Positions 46,807-56,007 of a stretch of DNA of 64,000 bases are shown one piece after another. Source of the stretch: Mesorhizobium sp. M00.F.Ca.ET.216.01.1.1. GTDB taxonomy: Bacteria; Pseudomonadota; Alphaproteobacteria; Rhizobiales; Rhizobiaceae. The notes below the pieces were generated by a model. The model was not told the origin of the DNA. It did not search any database and was given only the letters and a program-made list of their open reading frames with translations. Positions within the stretch are counted from its first letter, which is position 1; every line of letters begins with the position of its first letter. A program made the position numbers and the translations under genes. The DNA lies in assembly GCF_004010325.2 (NCBI RefSeq), contig NZ_SADR02000004.1:248001-312000 (forward strand), read 5' to 3'.

Positions 46807-47377
46807 TTGGAGTTGCACCTCCGGGCTGTGCGCAACGTCGTGGCGGATGACTCCTTTCTACCCAGTGGTCCGCAAAGCCGCCTGTCAGCTTGCGGGCCCA
46901 ACGCGGTCATTTCGGAACATGCAAGCAGACTAAATAGCGATTGGAACTCAATAACCACGCGGCCACAGCGTTCATGGTTTGTACTTCTAAAGTCGCATAA
47001 TTGGCAGACTGGAACATGGAACTTGGGTCGCGAGGTGGATCAAATGCGTTACGCAGGGTCGCAGAACGCGCAAGAGACATTGCAGGTCATCTATAATCGA
47101 GCTGTCGGCCCAGCCGACTTCCTATTCGTGCCAGTGAGCAATGGCAATCGTACCAGCGACAGCACCCATTGCTCGCTGCTGCTCGTTGATGGCCGCAACC
47201 CGGAGCGGGTCGCCTATCACCACGACTCCTCCCGGACAGGGCCACAACGACGAGCCTGCAAACCAGCTCGCAAGGGTGCTGAACGGCACCTTCGAGGCAG
47301 CCCCCATGACCCGACAGCCGAATGCTTATGACTGCGGCGTGTTTGTGTTGGCACGTGGGCGCCGATTGGACAATTGA
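46807..47377 (+). pseudogene. C48 (Ulp1-like) cysteine protease remnant
   Basis: The region encodes most of a Ulp1-type catalytic domain in two frames. STHCSLLLVDGRNPERVAYH holds the catalytic His and leads to HHDS with the Asp. After a frame change near 47240, GHNDEPANQLARVLNG and NAYDCGVFVLARG hold the catalytic Cys. In rhizobia C48 proteases are type III effectors (NopD and relatives) that cleave SUMO in plant cells. The N-terminal secretion and repeat regions are absent and the end is truncated, so this is a relic. Confidence 0.65.
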
Positions 47378-47540
47378 TGGCCGGGCAGCGGCGCCGGGTC
47401 GCTGCGACGACCTCGTCGCCGACCGGCAGGCGCTGCAAGACCGGCTGAGGCGGCGCTTCCACACGGGATTTGTCTAAAATTCCAAGGGGGATTTGTGGAG
47501 GTATGACGCCGACAGGCCGCCTACCGCCAGACTACCCCGC

Positions 47541-49688
47541 TCATGAACGCGACGCCGGCAGCACTCCCATCTCCTTGAGCAACCAGGCAGCGCCGTCAAT
47601 CTTGTCCATGGTCCAAAGCATGAAGCGACTGTCGACATGGATGCTTCGACTGCGGTCTGCGGCATATGCCCAATCGGAGATCACTCCATCGAGCGTGCCA
47701 TCAAAGGCGAGACCGACGAACTCGCCGCGCCCATTCAGCGTGGCCGAGCCGCTATTGCCATTGGTAATGTCGACCGTGGACATGAAGTCGACCGGCAAAG
47801 TGCCCAGCTCCGGCGCGACATAGGGGCCATAATTCTTGGCCCGGATCGCAGCGACGGCGGCGGCGGGCGCATCAAACTCGCCCTTGCCAGTGTGCTTGGC
47901 CAGAAGTCCCTCAGCCGTGGTGAATGGCGTCCAGATCTGCCCGTCGCGTGTTCGCCCCGACACCTTGCCCCAGGTGATGCGCAGCGATCCATTCGCGTCG
48001 GGATACACCGGCCGGCCAATCGCCTGCCAGTAGGCGCGCAGGCCCTGCATATAAGTCGCGCGCGCCGCCTGCGCTCGGCCAGCGCGGTCCTTCGCCGCGC
48101 GCTCCGCAGCTATGTCGCCGGGATAGAGCGCGACCGCCAGCTTGATGAAAGGATCGTCCGACGCCTCGAAGGCAGCAGCCCGCTTGTCGAGCCAGCCGAG
48201 CCGCGTGGCCGTGTCGGCGAGTTTGGTTTCTGCATAAAGTCGGTCAAGGCCGATTTGGTCCAGAGCCGTTTCGAACGCAGTATCGCGGTCCTTTGCGTCT
48301 AGCCGGCGATATTCATCGAGCGCGGCCTCAAATAGCTTGCGATCGATGTCGGGCAGGTAACCGCGTTCGATCTGCGTCAGTTGATCCACGGTCTGGTTAC
48401 GGTCACGATCCTGAAAGCCGCGTTCGCGGTCTTCATCGAGCTTCTCGTGCTCCTTGGCCCAGCGATACAGAGTGCGCGCGGATGAGAGCATTTGCGCGCG
48501 GTTCAGCAGCGCCTGGCGCAGCCCCTCGAGCGAGGCCTGGCTATTCTCGTCCACCATGGCGCCCAGTTCGCCGATCGCTGCGCCATAGCGCGCCTGCCGC
48601 GCGGGATCGTCGGCGACCCAGTCGAGATAAGCTTTCTCCTCGATAGCCTTGCGCACGTCGAGCCCGATCGCATTGGCCCCGGCGAGATCGCCCGCCAACT
48701 TCTTCTTGTAGTTTTCCACGCCTTGCAGGATGGAGGCGTAGCGGATCTGCGCTTCTCGATTGCCTGCCGTGGTTTGGTTTATCTGGGCCGCATAATCCGA
48801 CAGCAAATGCTGCAACAGCGGTTCGTACCGCGCGAAATTGAACCGTACTTCATCCGCCGTGCGGAACCGATTGGTTTCTCCGGGAAAGCCGACGACCATG
48901 ACGAAATCGCCGTCTTGCACGCCTTTAGAGGCAATGCGCAGCCAGCTCTTCGGCCGGTAGGGCACGTTGTCGCGCGCATAAGGCCGGGAGGAACCATCAG
49001 GAGCGACATAAGCGCGGTAAAAACCGAAGTCGCCTGTGTGGCGCGGCCACGTCCAATTGTCCGTTTCGCCGCCGAAGTTACCGATGCCGAGCGCGGGCGC
49101 ATAGACTAGGCGCACGTCCTGAATTTCGAGCTTCTGCTGGAGATAGTAGGAGGCGCCGCCATAATAGGACTCCACGTCGCAGCGGCGATTGGGCTGTTCT
49201 TCACATGCGGCGATCAGCGCCTTCCGGTTCCTGTCGAGCCGCTCATAGCGGGCAAAGCCGTTCAGCTTGTCCGATACGCCCTTGAGCATGTCGGCGGTCA
49301 CATCACGGATATCCTCGATCACATAGATGCGGCTGCCGGGCACCGCGGGTAATTCTTCACCAAGGCTTTTCGCTAGAAATCCCTTGGTGAGATAGTCTTG
49401 ACTCTCCTTGCTGTTGTACTGGATCGATTCCAGCACGCAGTGACGGTTGGTCGCAACCAGTCCTTGCGGACTGACGAAGGAAGCTGAACATCCGCCCAGT
49501 GATACGATCGCGTTGAGCGGGGCAGTGTCTAGACGGCTGAGCTGCGCGGGATCAAGCTGGAGTCCATTCGCGCGCATGGCCGCGCCAAGTTCCGTAATCT
49601 GGGCCGGCATCCACATGCCTTCGTTCGCCGACGTCCAGAGCAAGTTCATAGCGGTGGCTTGGGCCAAACGACTAAAATTCGAGTTCAT
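47541..49688 (-). CDS. S46-family dipeptidyl peptidase (DPP7/DPP11-like)
   Basis: The trypsin-like triad is visible: ATNRHCVLESIQYN (His83), GGETDNWTWPRHTG (Asp) and ITNGNSGSATLNGRGEFVGL (Ser). The family removes dipeptides in the periplasm. The 715-residue length is normal. A clear signal peptide is missing: the N-terminus MNSNFSRLAQATAMNLLWTS replaces the usual hydrophobic leader, and the mature-like EGMWMPAQ follows at once. A longer frame to 49853 adds no leader either. S46 enzymes are commoner in Bacteroidetes, xanthomonads and sphingomonads, so transfer is likely. Confidence 0.85.
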   Translation of the reverse strand: MNSNFSRLAQATAMNLLWTSANEGMWMPAQITELGAAMRANGLQLDPAQLSRLDTAPLNAIVSLGGCSASFVSPQGLVATNRHCVLESIQYNSKESQDYLTKGFLAKSLGEELPAVPGSRIYVIEDIRDVTADMLKGVSDKLNGFARYERLDRNRKALIAACEEQPNRRCDVESYYGGASYYLQQKLEIQDVRLVYAPALGIGNFGGETDNWTWPRHTGDFGFYRAYVAPDGSSRPYARDNVPYRPKSWLRIASKGVQDGDFVMVVGFPGETNRFRTADEVRFNFARYEPLLQHLLSDYAAQINQTTAGNREAQIRYASILQGVENYKKKLAGDLAGANAIGLDVRKAIEEKAYLDWVADDPARQARYGAAIGELGAMVDENSQASLEGLRQALLNRAQMLSSARTLYRWAKEHEKLDEDRERGFQDRDRNQTVDQLTQIERGYLPDIDRKLFEAALDEYRRLDAKDRDTAFETALDQIGLDRLYAETKLADTATRLGWLDKRAAAFEASDDPFIKLAVALYPGDIAAERAAKDRAGRAQAARATYMQGLRAYWQAIGRPVYPDANGSLRITWGKVSGRTRDGQIWTPFTTAEGLLAKHTGKGEFDAPAAAVAAIRAKNYGPYVAPELGTLPVDFMSTVDITNGNSGSATLNGRGEFVGLAFDGTLDGVISDWAYAADRSRSIHVDSRFMLWTMDKIDGAAWLLKEMGVLPASRS

Positions 49689-50290
49689 GCTGATCTCGTT
49701 CCCATTCTGTGTATTGTTCTCCGCTGATCTGGATCGATGAGCTATCGGGCTGACCGGCGTCCGCAAGCGCCTGCGCGGCAGCCACTGGGTGAAGAGTGAG
49801 TGGACGGTCAACACAAAAATCTGGGTGACGCTCCCCTCACATTGTATCGGCAACGTTTGCGGATCATCCGTTGCACTAATCGTGCCAAAGGATGCCTGAG
49901 ACGCCCTTCGGGTCCCGCGGAGAAGTCATTCGAGACGCCTCTAACAATATCTCCCGCATTGCGGGCCGGCCATTGGAGCGCCTCGTCAATAAAGCTTTCA
50001 ATCACCTACGTGGTAAGGGCCTTGCGTGTCCGACCTCCGACATTTGGGTCCGACCTCCGACATTTGGTTGTAGACCCGACACTCTCGTCCTCGCTCGCGA
50101 CGAAGCCCACTGCCGAACAGCCGTCGTTAATTGTGAGAATGCGTGCTATCGTTTCTGTTACGTGCGGTGTTGCGCGAGGACGAGGGTGCGAGGAGTGCCC
50201 GGACTTCCCCTTGCCGCAAATCCGCTCGGCGCTTGGCGACATAACCCGGCGGACTATGTGCGCGAGTGCCGGCGTGAGGCGCGAAAGTAA
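49689..50290. other. Interval between the S46 peptidase and an amidohydrolase fragment
   Basis: No intact gene is seen. It contains a 20-bp tandem repeat (50028-50067). A short stretch before 50290 (PLGAWRHNPADYVRECRREA) could belong to the lost upstream part of the amidohydrolase. Confidence 0.4.
50028..50067 (+). repeat. 20-bp perfect tandem repeat
   Basis: GTCCGACCTCCGACATTTGG occurs twice, head to tail with no spacer. Only two copies are present. Confidence 0.9.
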
Positions 50291-50788
50291 ATCTGGGATG
50301 AAACGTCGACCATCCGAATCGAGCATGGAAACCTCATCAAAGCGACAACCGCCAACCGGGTTCGCGAGGCAGGCGCGTTCGTCGTCCCGACGAACATCAC
50401 CTTTGCTGTCGTCGCTCGGGACGGAGCCAGATACGGCATGTCCGCCGAATCCCTTGAAAAGGTGAGCTTCGTTCTCGATGCCGGCTTGTCGGCGCTCGAA
50501 ACGCTTCAAAGCGCTGGCGTGACCATGGGCTACGGCTCCGATCTGCTTGGCCAGATGCATAGGCACCAATCAGAGGAATTTCTTCTGCGCGGCCGCGTTC
50601 TCAAGCCTCGGGACGTGATCCGATCCGCGACGGTGGATGCTGCCCGCGTGCTCAACATGGAAGGCCTCATCGGCACCATCGCGCCTGGCGCTCACGCAGA
50701 TCTCATCGCCGTCTACGGCAATCCGTTGAAGGACCTCGCGATTTTGTCCGATCCCGCCCGGCTTCGAAAGATCATCAAGGGCGGGTGA
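50291..50788 (+). pseudogene. C-terminal fragment of an amidohydrolase
   Basis: The frame follows directly after a stop and reads TIRIEHGNLIKATTANRVRE, VTMGYGSDLLGQMHRHQSEE and LIGTIAPGAHADLIAVYGNP. This is the last third of an imidazolonepropionase-like amidohydrolase, including the metal-site His of IEHGN and Asp of YGSD. The N-terminal metal-binding HxH half is absent, so it is inactive. Confidence 0.75.
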
Positions 50789-51326
50789 GTGGTGAAGAAT
50801 GAATAACCAGACGCAGGTAATCCGTTGCCATTCAGGGGAATTACGCAACACATATACAGGCAGGAGCACAACAGAACGTATTGAGCAGCTACCGATGGTT
50901 CCGAAGGCATGACGCTGCGATTGCCGCCTTCGTGCTGCCGGTGCTCAAAACTCTCAATCGTCCCTGACCAGCCTTGAAATCTCGGCGCTAATATCGGCTC
51001 CTTCGTAGGGCAATGCCTGAGGACGTTTCTCGCACGCCTAGCCGTCATAATACACGCGCTCATTTGATTGCGTGGCATCGGTGGAGAGCGCTGTCACAAA
51101 CGGCTGGACGACATTCCTCATATCGCGCCGGCGGAGCCTGTTTTCACCAAAGTCGAACTCGCGGGTGACGCCTACGGCCCCTGCCAAGTTAATCCCATTT
51201 GAGATCGAATGCGGTGGGCGTGCCGCTCCTAGCAGCGCCGTTTTTCCCATTGACGTGAAAACATCAGAACAAAGTACCTTATGTCTACAGATTTCGTAGA
51301 ATATCGTTTGGTTTCGGTGGTGGCCT
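50789..51326. other. Leader region of the organosulfur cluster
   Basis: No gene is supported in these 538 bp. The AT-rich last 80 bp before 51327 probably contain the cluster promoter. I found no good -24/-12 sigma-54 pair. Confidence 0.4.
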
Positions 51327-51923
51327 ATGGCGCATGTGTGGGAGATAGATGACTTGGCACGATTATCGGTTCTTGGAATATCCGGCGGTGTAAGCAACCC
51401 GTCCCGCACCACGGCGGTCGTCAATGCGCTGGTCAAGGCGGTCGCGTTGCGCCTGCTTGCCGACACCGGTCTGATTGAGATCACGGAGGCAGCACCGTCG
51501 CTTTTCGCCGGACTATCCCGCGGCGCACTTGGCGCATCTGGAGAAGCGATTATCCAGCGTGTCGAGAAGGCCGATTTGCTCGTGGTCGGAACGCCTGTCT
51601 ATAGGGCTTCCTACACTGGCGCTCTCAAGCACCTGTTCGACCTGGTCGACTATCGCGCGTTGACGGGCAAGACCGTGCTTCTCGCGGCGACCGGCGGGAG
51701 CCCATACCATGGCCTGGTGCTCGAACATCAGCTCCGGCCATTGTTCGGCTTTTTTGGCTCTGTCACCGTCCCTACGGGCGTCTACGGCACGCCCGACGAT
51801 TTCGTCGATGGCGAAATCGTCGGCGCAGCCATCATCGAGCGTATTGCAAGGGCCGCTACCGACGCGGTCTCCTTGCTCAACTCAAGTCACGCAAATGCCG
51901 CCGTCGCCACCCGCGTCGGCTGA
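51327..51923 (+). CDS. NADPH-dependent FMN reductase, MsuE/SsuE-like
   Basis: The flavodoxin-like reductase supplies FMNH2 to two-component monooxygenases. LSVLGISGGVSNPSRTTAVV carries the FMN phosphate loop and ADLLVVGTPVYRASYTGALK the flavin-site loop. The 198-residue protein leads a cluster with three flavin-dependent oxygenase-type genes that need such a partner. MsuE is the likeliest orthologue because SfnG follows, but SsuE cannot be excluded from sequence. Confidence 0.85.
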   Translation: MAHVWEIDDLARLSVLGISGGVSNPSRTTAVVNALVKAVALRLLADTGLIEITEAAPSLFAGLSRGALGASGEAIIQRVEKADLLVVGTPVYRASYTGALKHLFDLVDYRALTGKTVLLAATGGSPYHGLVLEHQLRPLFGFFGSVTVPTGVYGTPDDFVDGEIVGAAIIERIARAATDAVSLLNSSHANAAVATRVG

Positions 51924-51948
51924 GCCAATCAACAGGGGAAACGACGAC

Positions 51949-53049
51949 ATGAGTTCGCATTCCGACGCCATCAAATTCGCCTACTGGGTCCCGAACGTCT
52001 CCGGCGGCCTGGTCATCTCCAACATCGAGCAGCGGACGGGTTGGGATATCGACTACAACCGCAAGCTCGCCCAGATTGCCGAGGCCAACGGGTTCGACTA
52101 TGCGCTGAGCCAGATCCGTTTCACAGCCGGCTATGGGGCCGACAACCAGCACGAATCAGTCTCGTTCAGCCATGCCTTGCTTGCCGCGACCACAACGCTG
52201 AAGGTCATCGCAGCGATCCTGCCCGGTCCGTGGAACCCTGCGCTGGCGGCCAAGCAGATCGCTACCATCAACCACCTGACCAATGGCCGCGTCTCCGTCA
52301 ATGTCGTCAGCGGCTGGTTCCGAGGCGAGTTCGCCGCGATTGGCGAACTCTGGCTCGATCATGACGAGCGCTATCGCCGGTCGGAGGAATTTATCCGAGC
52401 GTTGCGCGGCATCTGGACGGAAGACAGCTTCACGCTGAAGGGCGATTTCTACCGCTTCACCAACTATTCCATGAAGCCGAAGCCGATCGAGCCCTTGCCC
52501 GAGATATTCCAGGGCGGCTCGTCGCGAGCCGCTCGCGACATGGCGTCTCGTGTCTCCGATTGGTATTTCACCAACGGCAATACCCCGGAGGAGATCCGGA
52601 AGCAGGTCGACGACATCCGCACCAAGGCGAAAGCCAACGGCCACAAGGTTAGGATCGGCGTCAACGCTTTCGCCATCGCCCGCGAGAGCGAGCAGGAAGC
52701 GCGCGCCGTGCTCGACGAGATCATCGCCAAGGCGAATCCGGAGGCGGTGCAGGGCTTTGCCGATCAGGTCAAGAATGCCGGCAAGGCCTCGCCGGAAGGC
52801 GAAGGCAATTGGGCGAAGTCGTCCCTCGAGGATCTCGTTCAGTACAATGACGGCTTCCGCAGCAATCTCATCGGCACGCCGGAACAGATCGCCGAACGCA
52901 TCCTGAAACTGAAGGACGCCGGTGCCGACCTGATCCTGCTCGGCTTCCTGCATTTCCAGGAAGAGGTCGAGTTCTTCGGCAAGCGCGTCATTCCTCTGGT
53001 GCGCGAACTGGAAGCAGCTCGCGACAGGGAGCTTGTCGCCGCGGAATAG
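51949..53049 (+). CDS. sfnG: FMNH2-dependent dimethylsulfone monooxygenase SfnG-like
   Basis: SfnG oxidises dimethylsulfone to methanesulfinate. The luciferase-like TIM barrel is evident: FAYWVPNVSGGLVISNIEQR, RFTAGYGADNQHESVSF, NHLTNGRVSVNVVSGWFRGE and PEIFQGGSSRAARDMA. The 366-residue length fits. A GGGGAA Shine-Dalgarno precedes the ATG at 51949; the frame extends further upstream within the reductase gene but looks non-native there. Its neighbours strongly support a role in organosulfur use. Confidence 0.88.
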   Translation: MSSHSDAIKFAYWVPNVSGGLVISNIEQRTGWDIDYNRKLAQIAEANGFDYALSQIRFTAGYGADNQHESVSFSHALLAATTTLKVIAAILPGPWNPALAAKQIATINHLTNGRVSVNVVSGWFRGEFAAIGELWLDHDERYRRSEEFIRALRGIWTEDSFTLKGDFYRFTNYSMKPKPIEPLPEIFQGGSSRAARDMASRVSDWYFTNGNTPEEIRKQVDDIRTKAKANGHKVRIGVNAFAIARESEQEARAVLDEIIAKANPEAVQGFADQVKNAGKASPEGEGNWAKSSLEDLVQYNDGFRSNLIGTPEQIAERILKLKDAGADLILLGFLHFQEEVEFFGKRVIPLVRELEAARDRELVAAE

Positions 53050-53105
53050 GACGGGCGCGGCCCACGGGGCCGCAGCCGACACGCCTTCAAAAGCAGGAAT
53101 GTTTC

Positions 53106-54008
53106 ATGATTGGTGCTTCGCTGGGAGCGGCCGCATACGAGCGCGCGTCCGAAATTTCCGCCATCCTCGCGGTGGCTAACCCCGTCGGCGACAGGCGTCT
53201 GGCACGCCTGTCGTCACGGCCGGATGTGGTTCTCGCGCTGAGCGGGATCGGCATTTCCTTTGGCGGGGTCAAGGCGCTGAGCGATGTTGATCTCGAAGTG
53301 GAAGTCGGCGAGATCCGCGCGGTGATCGGCCCCAACGGCGCCGGCAAGTCCTCACTGATCAACATCATCAGCGGCCTCTATCACGCCGACCGCGGCAGGA
53401 TTGCGATCGGCGGGCAGTCCTTCTCCCGGGTGCCGGCGAGCCGTCTAGCACGGCTCGGCGTTGCGCGAACCTTCCAGAACCTGGCGCTATTCGGCGGTCT
53501 GTCCGTGCGCAACAACATCGCGTGCGGCCGCGTCCACACCAGGCGCGCCAGTTTCGTCGAACATATTGCAGGTCTGCCACGCGCCCGGAGCGAAGATGCG
53601 GGAATCGCCGAAAAGACCGATCAGATAGTCGCCTTCCTGCATCTCGAAAGCGTCGCCGACCGCCTCGTCGCCACCTTGCCTTACGGCCTGCAGAAGCGGG
53701 TCGAGCTGGCGCGCGCGCTGGTCGCCGAGCCGAAGCTGCTGCTGCTCGACGAGCCGATGGCCGGCATGACGGCGACCGAGAAGGCCGAGATGGCCGGCTT
53801 CGTGCGCGCCGCGCGCGACCGGCACGGCGTCACCATCATCCTGATCGAGCACGACATCGGCGTCGTCATGGGCCTCTCCGACCGCGTCGCCGTGCTCGAC
53901 TACGGCCGCAAGATCGCAGACGGGACGCCGGCCGAGGTCAGGGCCGATCCGGCAGTGATCCGGGCCTATATCGGCACCGCCGAGGGCGAGAATGGCGAGG
54001 ACATCTGA
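53106..54008 (+). CDS. Branched-chain-type ABC transporter ATPase (LivG-like)
   Basis: The ATPase carries Walker A GPNGAGKSS, Q-loop RTFQNLALFGGLSV, signature LPYGLQKRVELARAL and Walker B KLLLLDEPMAGM. It belongs to the LivG branch of amino-acid and amide importers. About 40 N-terminal residues precede the usual start of LivG. It overlaps the permease gene by one base of its stop. In this cluster the substrate is probably an organosulfur compound and not leucine, by context. Confidence 0.88.
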   Translation: MIGASLGAAAYERASEISAILAVANPVGDRRLARLSSRPDVVLALSGIGISFGGVKALSDVDLEVEVGEIRAVIGPNGAGKSSLINIISGLYHADRGRIAIGGQSFSRVPASRLARLGVARTFQNLALFGGLSVRNNIACGRVHTRRASFVEHIAGLPRARSEDAGIAEKTDQIVAFLHLESVADRLVATLPYGLQKRVELARALVAEPKLLLLDEPMAGMTATEKAEMAGFVRAARDRHGVTIILIEHDIGVVMGLSDRVAVLDYGRKIADGTPAEVRADPAVIRAYIGTAEGENGEDI

Positions 54009-54902
54009 TGAGCTACTATGATTTCCTCTTCGTCATCGAAGTGCTGGTCGGCGGCCTGCTCTCTGGCGTCATGTATTCGCTTGTCGCCATAGGTTTCGTG
54101 CTGATCTACAAGACGTCGGGCGTGCTGAACTTCGCGCAGGGGTCGATGGTGCTGTTCGCAGCGCTCACCTTTGTCAGCCTCGTCGAACGCGGCATCCCCT
54201 TCGCGCTTTCGCTGCTCATCACCTTCGCGGTCATGGTCGCGCTCGGCTTCACCATCGAGCGGACCGTGCTCAGGCCACTGGTCAACCGCTCGCCGATGAC
54301 GCTGTTCATGGCGACGCTGGGGCTCTCCTACACCATCGAAGGTGCCGCCCAGCTTATCTGGGGCACGCAGGTGCACGGGCTCGACCTCGGCATCGACGAC
54401 ACCCTTCGAGGTCGGCGGCATACTGATCTCATCCTTCGACCTGCTGGCGGCGGCGATCGCCGCCGCCATGGTCGCAGGCCTCAGCGCCTTCTTCTATTGG
54501 ACGCGGATCGGCCTTGCGTTTCGCGCCGTCGCCGACGATCAGTTCGCGGCCCTCGCCGTCGGGCTGCGGCTGCCTCGCATCTGGGGCACCGTGTGGACGG
54601 CGGCCGGCTTCGTCGCGCTGGTCGCCGGACTGTTGTGGGGCGCGCGTCTCGGCGTCCAGTTCTCGCTGTCGCTGATCGTGCTGAAGGCGCTGCCGGTGCT
54701 GGTGCTTGGCGGCTTCGATTCCATCCTCGGCGCCATCGTTGGCGGCCTCATCATCGGCGCCAGCGAGAAGCTGGCCGAGGTCTATCTCGGCCCGTTCGTC
54801 GGCGGCGGCATCGAGGGCTGGTTCGCCTATGCGCTGGCGCTGGTTGTGCTTTTGGTGCGCCCCTCCGGCCTGTTTGGCCAGAAAACCGTCGAAAGGGTCT
54901 GA
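54008..54902 (+). CDS. ABC permease LivH-like (one frameshift)
   Basis: The first half (LSGVMYSLVAIGFVLIYKTS, VLNFAQGSMVLFAALTFVSL) ends at GLDLGIDDT near 54403. The second half continues in another frame as PFEVGGILISSFDLLAAAIA through RPSGLFGQKTVERV. Restoring one C in the ACACCC run gives a full-length LivH. Helix pattern and the late LKALPVLVLGGFDSILGAIV motif are normal. Because every other gene of the operon is otherwise sound, a sequence error is likely. Confidence 0.82.
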
Positions 54903-54905
54903 ACC

Positions 54906-55954
54906 ATGGCCGTGCAAGCTCTCGACGCCGCAAGGCTTCCAGTCGACTGGGCGAAACTCGTTCAGAAGCTGGCGTTGGCGACCGCCCTGTTCGTCGTCGC
55001 CTACGGCGTGGTCCCTGCCTATGCTTCGGGCTATCTGGTCGAGGCGATCCTGCTGCCATTCCTGGCGCTCAGCCTGGCGGCGGTCGGCCTCAATTTGCTG
55101 ACCGGCTATTGCGGCCAGCTCTCGCTTGGCTCTTCCGCCTTCATGGCGGTGGGCGCGTTCGGCGCCTACAATTTCAACCTCAGGGTCGAAGGCCTGCCGC
55201 TGGCGGTGACCATGATCCTGGCCGGAATTTCCGCCGCCGGCTTCGGCGTCGTGTTCGGCCTGCCCAGTCTCAGGCTGCGCGGCTTCTACCTCGCCGTCTC
55301 GACGCTCGCCGCCCAGTTCTTCGTGCAATGGGCGCTGACCAAGTTCGGCTGGTTCTCCAACGACAACCCGTCCGGGGTGATCTCGGCGCCGCACCTGGCC
55401 GTCGCCGGTCTTTCGCTCGACAGCGCGACCGGCCGCTATTTGCTTTCGGTCACCACGGTCATGGTGCTGACGGCCCTCGTCTGGCGCTTGGTCAACAGCG
55501 CGACCGGTCGCAACTTCATCGCCGTGCGGGACAACGAAACCGCCGCACGCGTCATCGGTGTGCCGGTGCTGCGAACCAAGCTTCTGGCGTTCGCCATCTC
55601 GTCGTTCATCATCGGTATCGCCGGCGTGCTGTGGGCCTTCACCTATCTGCGCACCGTCGAGCCGGCAGGCTTCAATCTCGACCGCTCATTCCAGATCCTG
55701 TTCATCATCATCATCGGCGGGCTGGCCTCGATCCGTGGCGCGTTTTGGGTGCGGCGTTCATCGTTGTCCTCCCGCTCTTTCTGTCCCGGCTCGGCGCATT
55801 CCTGTTCGGCGGCCTGTTCGATTCGGGCGTTCTCGACATGAGCCAGCGCATCGTGCTCGGCGCCATTATCATCATCTTCCTCATCGCGGAACCGAGCGGG
55901 CTGTCGGCCCTCTTCGACCGCCTCAAACGACGGATCGGCTCAAGGTCCAGCTGA
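54906..55954 (+). CDS. ABC permease LivM-like (one frameshift near the end)
   Basis: The protein has the LivM pattern: LSLAAVGLNLLTGYCGQLSL, SAFMAVGAFGAYNF, FYLAVSTLAAQFFVQW and VRDNETAARVIGVPVLRTKL. After LASIRGAFWV near 55745 the frame breaks. The proper end GAAFIVVLPLFLSRLGAFLF ... FLIAEPSGLSALFDRLKRR is one frame over and stops at 55954. The gene follows livH by 3 bp. It forms the second membrane channel half. Confidence 0.82.
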
Positions 55955-56007
55955 TTGCCGCTCAACTTCCTCCTCCGCTCGGACCAACCCATCAGGAGAC
56001 GTAAGCA

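Noticed and set aside
50028-50067. Possible start of a CRISPR array
   Set aside because: There are only two directly abutting copies with no spacer and no cas genes in the window.
54906-55841. LivM ending at 55841 with a Ser/Arg-rich tail
   Set aside because: The tail after AFWV has no LivM character, whereas the correct C-terminus is found one frame over ending at 55954.
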